Assembly (NCBI GenBank): GCA_035279705.1
Contig: DATEHG010000047.1
Coordinates: 1 to 9,251, forward strand
Source: DATEHG01 sp035279705
GTDB lineage: Bacteria; Gemmatimonadota; Gemmatimonadetes; Gemmatimonadales; GWC2-71-9
DNA: 9,251 bases
Direction: 5' to 3'
Shown: in pieces, positions 5,797 to 9,251 of the stretch
How positions within the stretch are numbered: the first letter of the stretch is position 1
Layout of the letters: each line of letters begins with the position of its first letter
The notes under the pieces: generated by a model
Database searches by the model: none
Seen by the model: only the letters and a program-made list of their open reading frames with translations
What the model was told of the DNA's origin: nothing
Position numbers and translations under genes: made by a program

Positions 5797-5803
5797 CCTG
5801 GAG

Positions 5804-5926
5804 CCCCTCATCCCGAGGGAGCATCGCGACCGAGGGACCTCGCCGGCCGAGATGGGGGTTCGGGGCGCGGTTCGATCGCGGCGACGAAGGTCCCTCGCCG
5901 CTGCGCGGCTCGGGATGAGGTGGTGG
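5804..5926. repeat. Palindromic 123-base element, copy 2
   Basis: Second copy, 130 bases downstream of the first and separated from it by the 7-base linker CCTGGAG. Both the outer 12-base and the inner 9-base arms (GAGGGACCT/AGGTCCCTC) pair perfectly, so the stem is better than in copy 1. Two ATG codons in the hflX frame (5852 and 5915) fall inside this element and look accidental. Confidence 0.85.
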
Positions 5927-5942
5927 TTACGGTCAGGCCCCT

Positions 5943-5970
5943 CTCTCCCCTCTCCTCTCTCCGCTCCTGT
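5943..5970. repeat. Pyrimidine heptamer array upstream of hflX
   Basis: Units CTCTCCC, CTCTCCT, CTCTCCG and CTCCTGT keep a 7-base period. On the minus strand they read as GGAGAG-type units, close to the GGAGAAA units in the cca leader. The array abuts the candidate -10 box of hflX. Confidence 0.6.
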
Positions 5971-5971
5971 T

Positions 5972-5977
5972 TATATT
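5972..5977 (+). promoter_or_regulatory. Candidate -10 box for hflX
   Basis: TATATT is the only AT-rich hexamer in a strongly GC-rich stretch just before hflX. Transcription from about 5984 would exclude the upstream ATG codons. No TTGACA-like -35 is seen at the right distance (pyrimidine repeats lie there), so confidence is limited. Confidence 0.4.
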
Positions 5978-6022
5978 CCGCCACAACAGGCATTCCTTCG
6001 CATTGGAGCCCCAATCCGCGAC

Positions 6023-7324
6023 CTGATCGAGATCCAGCCGCCGCTGGAGCGCGCCCTTCTCGTCGGAGCCCCCCGCAAGGGGTCGTTCGACGCCGAGCAT
6101 CTCACCGAGCATCTCGATGAACTGGCTCGCCTGACCGACACCGCCGGAGCCGAGGTGGTGGGGCGGGCGTCGCAGCAGCTGGCGGCCAGGAGTCCCGCGA
6201 CCCTGATCGGTGAAGGGAAGGTCGCCGAGATCGCCGCGATGGTGCAGGAGCAGCGGGTGTCGCTGGTGATCTTCGATGAGGAGCTGACTCCCGTCCAGGG
6301 CGCCAATCTCGAAAAGGAGCTCAAGGTCCGCGTCATGGACCGGGCGGAGCTCATCCTCGACATCTTTTCCACCAGGGCCCGGAGTCACGAGGCCCGCCTG
6401 CAGGTGGAACTCGCTCAGCTCGAGTATCTGTTGCCTCGGCTCACCCGGATGTGGACCCACCTGTCCCGCATCCGGGGTGGTATCGGTCTGCGGGGCCCCG
6501 GCGAGACGCAGCTGGAAACTGACCGCCGGATGATCCGCAAGAAGATCCAGCTGCTCACCCGCAAGCTGCGCGAAGTGGAGCGGCACCGGGAGCTGCTCCG
6601 GAGCGGGCGGACCCCGATGCTCACAACCGCGCTGGTGGGCTACACCAACGCCGGCAAGTCGAGCATCCTCCGCGGTCTCTCGGGCGAGCATGACATCGTG
6701 GTCGAGGACCGCCTCTTCGCCACGCTCGATACGCTGACTCGCACGGTCGAACTGGGAGAGGGGTACAAGGCGCGGGTCTCCGATACCGTCGGGTTCATCC
6801 GCAAGCTGCCCCACCACCTGGTGGCGAGTTTCCGTGCCACCCTCGAAGAGGTGCGCGAAGCCGATGTGCTGCTGCATGTGGTCGATGCCAGCGATCCCTT
6901 TGCCGAAGAGCAGATGCAGGTCGTGGACGAGGTGCTGGTCGAGATCGGGATCGGCGAGATGCCGGTCCTGCCGGTGTTCAACAAGATGGACGCCGTGCCG
7001 GATCCCGGCGCCTTCAGCGCCCGCGCCCGCGAGCTGCATCCCGATGCGCTGTTCGTGAGCACGCTGCGGATGAGCGGGCTCGAGCCGCTCAAGCAGGAAC
7101 TCCGCCGCCGCGAGCGGCTGCTCCGTCCCGCCGTCACGCTGCGGGTGCCCTACGGCGACGGCGCTCGACTGGCGGCGCTGTACCGCGCGGGAGAAGTGGT
7201 GTCCGTCCGGGAGCTGGAGGACTGTCACGAGGTGATGGCCCGGCTTCCCGATTGGCAGGTCGAACGGTTCCGGCAGGAGGGCCTCGAGGTGGTGGCCCCG
7301 CCGGCACGGAGGGAGAGCGCGTGA
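6023..7324 (+). CDS. hflX: GTPase HflX (ribosome-associated)
   Basis: About 433 residues, close to the 426 of E. coli HflX. This GTPase binds the 50S subunit and splits stalled or stress-idled ribosomes. Numbering from CTG 6023: the N-terminal HflX domain includes a basic/coiled region and the glycine-rich GGIGLRGPGETQLETDRR starting near 152. The G domain has G1 GYTNAGKS (206-213), G3 DTVGF (254-258) and G4 NKMD (320-323). The start is uncertain. The frame is open to ATG 5852 and ATG 5915, but those lie in a palindromic repeat, encode no family-like residues and precede the candidate promoter. No in-frame ATG, GTG or TTG exists between 5918 and the conserved part. CTG 6023 would give an N-terminus (xIEIQPPLERALLVG) that lines up in length with E. 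coli HflX, with GGAG at 6005-6008. The stop overlaps the next gene by four bases (GTGA). If software insists on ATG, expect 5852 or 5915. Confidence 0.92.
   Translation: MIEIQPPLERALLVGAPRKGSFDAEHLTEHLDELARLTDTAGAEVVGRASQQLAARSPATLIGEGKVAEIAAMVQEQRVSLVIFDEELTPVQGANLEKELKVRVMDRAELILDIFSTRARSHEARLQVELAQLEYLLPRLTRMWTHLSRIRGGIGLRGPGETQLETDRRMIRKKIQLLTRKLREVERHRELLRSGRTPMLTTALVGYTNAGKSSILRGLSGEHDIVVEDRLFATLDTLTRTVELGEGYKARVSDTVGFIRKLPHHLVASFRATLEEVREADVLLHVVDASDPFAEEQMQVVDEVLVEIGIGEMPVLPVFNKMDAVPDPGAFSARARELHPDALFVSTLRMSGLEPLKQELRRRERLLRPAVTLRVPYGDGARLAALYRAGEVVSVRELEDCHEVMARLPDWQVERFRQEGLEVVAPPARRESA
7308..7315 (+). promoter_or_regulatory. Strong Shine-Dalgarno for the Gfo/Idh gene
   Basis: GGAGGGAG ends 5 bases before GTG 7321 and lies inside the last codons of hflX. 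It fixes the start of the oxidoreductase at 7321 and is by far the best ribosome site in the window. Confidence 0.8.
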
Positions 7325-8379
7325 CCGAACTGCCCCCGATCACCGGCCGCCGGATCCGCTTTGCCCTGGTGGGCTGCGGCCGCATCTCCGCCAATCATTT
7401 CAGCGCCCTCGATCGGCACAAGGAACGGGCCGAGCTGGTCGCCGTGTGCGACATCGACCCGGCGGCCCTGGAAAAGGCCGTGGCCGCGACCGGTGCGAAG
7501 GGGTTCCGTTCCCTCGAGGCGCTGCTCGCCGGCTCCGACGCGGACGCGGTCATCCTCGCGACGCCCAGCGGGCTGCATTCCGCGCAGGCGGTCGAGGTCG
7601 CCGCGGCCGGCCGGCATGTCATCACCGAGAAGCCGATGGCGACGCGCTGGCAGGACGGGAAGCAGATGGTGGAATACTGCGACCGCGCCGGGGTCCAGCT
7701 CTTCGTGGTGAAGCAGAACCGGCGGAACCCCACGCTGCAGCTGGTCAAGAAGGCCATCGACCGGAAGCGCTTCGGGCGGATCTACATGGTGGCGCTCAAC
7801 GTCTTCTGGCACCGGCCCCAGGAGTATTACGACAGCGCCCGGTGGCGGGGCACCTGGGAGTTCGACGGCGGGGCGTTCATGAACCAGGCCAGCCACTATG
7901 TCGACCTGCTCGACTGGCTGGTGGGGCCGGTGGAAAGCGTCCACGCCTTCACCGCGACGCTGGAGCGCAACATCCAGGTCGAAGACACCGGCGTCGCCAA
8001 CATCCGCTGGCGCTCCGGGGCGCTCGGCTCGATCAACGTGACGATGCTGACCTACAACAAGAATCTCGAGGGGTCGCTCACGATCCTGGGCGAGAAGGGC
8101 ACCGTGCGGCTGGGCGGGGTGGCGGTCAACGAAATCCAGCACTGGGAGTTTGCCGACGCCGACCCGTCCGACGCCGACGTGAAGCGCGCCAGCTACGAGA
8201 CGACGTCCGTGTACGGCATCGGGCACCCGCTGTACTACGACAACGTGATTTCGACCCTGCGGGGAGAGGCCGTGGCGGAGACGGATGGCCGCGAGGGGCT
8301 CAGGTCCCTGGAGCTGCTGATCGCGATGTACCTGTCGGCGCGGGACGGGAAGCGGGTGGGGTTGCCGCTGGAATACTGA
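7321..8379 (+). CDS. Gfo/Idh/MocA family NAD(P)-dependent oxidoreductase (sugar-nucleotide dehydrogenase-like)
   Basis: A 352-residue cytosolic oxidoreductase. The Rossmann start IRFALVGCGRIS (12-23) carries the dinucleotide-binding glycines. CDID (43-46) is an acidic end of the second strand, favouring NAD. EKPMA (103-107) holds the family's catalytic lysine (K104), and MNQASHYVDLLDWL (187-200) holds the H192/D195 pair of the C-terminal substrate domain. This last motif and the length resemble WlbA-type UDP-N-acetyl-glucosaminuronate 3-dehydrogenases, which help make diacetylated mannuronic acid sugars for surface polysaccharide; that assignment is inference, since the family is broad and no other sugar genes are in view. 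GTG 7321 is supported by the strong GGAGGGAG. The four-base overlap with the hflX stop indicates translational coupling, a combination with no obvious functional link. It ends just before a hairpin and faces the isocitrate lyase gene tail to tail. Confidence 0.9.
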   Translation: MTELPPITGRRIRFALVGCGRISANHFSALDRHKERAELVAVCDIDPAALEKAVAATGAKGFRSLEALLAGSDADAVILATPSGLHSAQAVEVAAAGRHVITEKPMATRWQDGKQMVEYCDRAGVQLFVVKQNRRNPTLQLVKKAIDRKRFGRIYMVALNVFWHRPQEYYDSARWRGTWEFDGGAFMNQASHYVDLLDWLVGPVESVHAFTATLERNIQVEDTGVANIRWRSGALGSINVTMLTYNKNLEGSLTILGEKGTVRLGGVAVNEIQHWEFADADPSDADVKRASYETTSVYGIGHPLYYDNVISTLRGEAVAETDGREGLRSLELLIAMYLSARDGKRVGLPLEY

Positions 8380-8380
8380 G

Positions 8381-8449
8381 GGGAACGGTGAACAGTGAAC
8401 GGTGAACCGTGATTCAGTGACTGTTCACTGTTCACGGTTCACTTTTCAC
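8381..8449. terminator. Heptamer-built hairpin between convergent genes (probable bidirectional terminator)
   Basis: This sits in the 83-base gap between two convergent stop codons. The left half has units GGGAACG, GTGAACA, GTGAACG, GTGAACC; the right half is the complementary set (TTCACTG, TTCACGG, TTCACTT types). GTGAACCGTGA (8402-8412) pairs perfectly with 8432-8442, and inside it CAGTGA (8415-8420) pairs with TCACTG (8425-8430) around the loop CTGT. The outer GTGAA (8395-8399) can pair with 8445-8449. There is no long U-tract on either strand, so termination efficiency is uncertain, but position and symmetry suit a terminator for both genes. Confidence 0.7.
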
Positions 8450-8462
8450 AGAGATTCGTGCC

Positions 8463-9251
8463 TCAGCCTCGCTGGGAGAGGACGGACTCCAGAATCAGCC
8501 ACCGGTTCATCCCCGCGAACTTCTGGTGCATCTTGGTGCTCGGCGCGCCGCCAAGAGCGGCGTCCTCTTCGAGCTGCAGATCGGCCAGGGCCTCCAGCCC
8601 CTTCGTCTTGAACTTCTGCAGCCCCTTTTCCAGCGCCAGCCCCGCCGTGCGGAAGTTGAAGAGGGTGGAGAACTGCAGCGTGTAGCCCAGGTCGGCGAGC
8701 TGCTGGTTGGTGATGAGCGTGCCCGCCTGCTTGGCCTTCCCGAAGTACAGTGAAGGACTGAGGTTGAAGCCGAGCATCTGTTTGGGGTAGTGCTTGCGGA
8801 TGCCCTCGGCAAAGGCGCGCGGCTGGTCGAGTTCGACGTTGTTGAATTCCGCCCAGATCACGTCACATCCCAGCTCCGCCGCCTCGCAGCCGTCCTCGAC
8901 CGCCATCGAGATTCCGCCGGACGACTCGCCGGGGAGGGCGCCGTCGATCGAGTCGGTGCGGGCGATGATCACCACGTCCACGCCGGCCGCGTAGCCAGCC
9001 GCCTTGATGGCCTTGAGCTTCGCGATCCAGTCGGCCCGGGGCACCAGTACCTTGTCCCGCTTCTGCTTGCCGACGTTGACGATGTGGCCGCAGGTGCGGT
9101 TGGCGGGGTCCTGGTTCTCGAGGTGGACGCCCGCGGCTCCGGCGCGGATCAGCTCGGTGGCCAGGGTAAAGGTCTGGGTGGGACCGCCGAAGCCCGCTTC
9201 CATGTCCACGAACATCGGGGGGACTTCGAGCAGGTCCTTGCCGCCCGAGTC
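8463..9251 (-). CDS. aceA: Isocitrate lyase family protein, C-terminal part (5' end outside window)
   Basis: About 262 residues are visible on the minus strand, from the right edge to TGA (8463-8465). The family splits isocitrate into succinate and glyoxylate in the glyoxylate shunt, used on acetate or fatty acids. Seen are VDMEAGFGG, AGAAGVHLENQ, the active-site loop core CGH (within NRTCGH, 9084-9101), DKVLVP, VIIARTDS and FNLSPS with the NxSPS motif. The two residues before CGH are Arg-Thr, where E. coli AceA has Lys-Lys and 2-methylisocitrate lyase has Lys-Arg. The long insert between CGH and the KVLVP strand and the ARTDS region recall the larger Pseudomonas-type isocitrate lyases. A relative such as methylisocitrate lyase is possible but the NxSPS motif and size favour isocitrate lyase. 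The ATG at 9215 is internal: the frame and the barrel fold continue to the edge. It converges on the Gfo/Idh gene. Confidence 0.9.
   Translation of the reverse strand, partial: DSGGKDLLEVPPMFVDMEAGFGGPTQTFTLATELIRAGAAGVHLENQDPANRTCGHIVNVGKQKRDKVLVPRADWIAKLKAIKAAGYAAGVDVVIIARTDSIDGALPGESSGGISMAVEDGCEAAELGCDVIWAEFNNVELDQPRAFAEGIRKHYPKQMLGFNLSPSLYFGKAKQAGTLITNQQLADLGYTLQFSTLFNFRTAGLALEKGLQKFKTKGLEALADLQLEEDAALGGAPSTKMHQKFAGMNRWLILESVLSQRG

Noticed and set aside
4249..5811. Long minus-strand open frame opposite rarA
   Set aside because: Shadow of rarA, which has all RarA motifs on the plus strand.
5674..5926. Insertion sequence ends or a riboswitch
   Set aside because: There is no transposase between or beside the inverted arms, and the two near-identical palindromes do not match any riboswitch architecture I recognise.
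5933..8226. Minus-strand open frames opposite hflX and the Gfo/Idh gene
   Set aside because: Both plus-strand genes are certain from their motifs; the antisense translations are low-complexity and domainless.
1..9251. tRNA, rRNA or known small RNA genes
   Set aside because: No cloverleaf-like segment with a TTCRA-type T-loop or rRNA-like sequence was noticed in the gaps by eye; a tRNA/Rfam scan would settle it.

Overview
The window is GC-rich bacterial chromosome with densely packed, mostly rightward housekeeping genes. The base composition, gene styles and short tandem repeats at gene borders suggest a Gemmatimonadota-like or similar environmental bacterium. That placement is an inference from general impression, since there is no rRNA or marker phylogeny here.

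Layout, left to right: the C-terminal end of a short-chain dehydrogenase (2-370, +); an L-asparaginase-family protein (517-1518, +); a CCA-adding enzyme/poly(A) polymerase-type tRNA nucleotidyltransferase (1647-2870, +) whose stop overlaps the start of a ZIP metal transporter (2867-3577, +); a 731-base gap filled with repeats; the replication-associated AAA+ ATPase RarA/MgsA (4309-5658, +); a roughly 360-base gap holding two tandem copies of a palindromic element; the ribosome-associated GTPase HflX (about 6023-7324, +), overlapping by four bases a Gfo/Idh/MocA sugar-nucleotide-type oxidoreductase (7321-8379, +); a hairpin; and, convergent on the minus strand, the C-terminal part of an isocitrate lyase (8463-9251, running off the window). 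The genes do not form one pathway. Only cca-zip and hflX-Gfo/Idh look translationally coupled.

The striking part is what lies between the genes. Every gap between non-overlapping genes carries short tandem arrays with a strict 7-base period built on one degenerate theme (GTGAACA, GCGAAAA, GCGGGGA, GGGAACG, GTGAGCG, or the complements). In three gaps the array is followed by its complement, so that the pair can fold into a hairpin. The arrays differ in sequence from gap to gap but are homogeneous within a gap. Related 8-base (GCGGGCAG) and 9-base (GCGCACAGG) arrays occur after the ZIP gene and, in frame, inside the asparaginase gene. The gap at 3578-4308 also has 23 contiguous units of a 21-base degenerate repeat, part of which alternates a complementary octamer between consecutive units. 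The two 123-base palindromes before hflX are a separate, REP-like family. Several gene starts and ends appear to have been made out of repeat DNA: the GTG start of rarA, the glycine-rich tail of RarA, the leader of cca and an insert in the asparaginase.

No RNA genes, CRISPR array, phage or transposase genes were seen.
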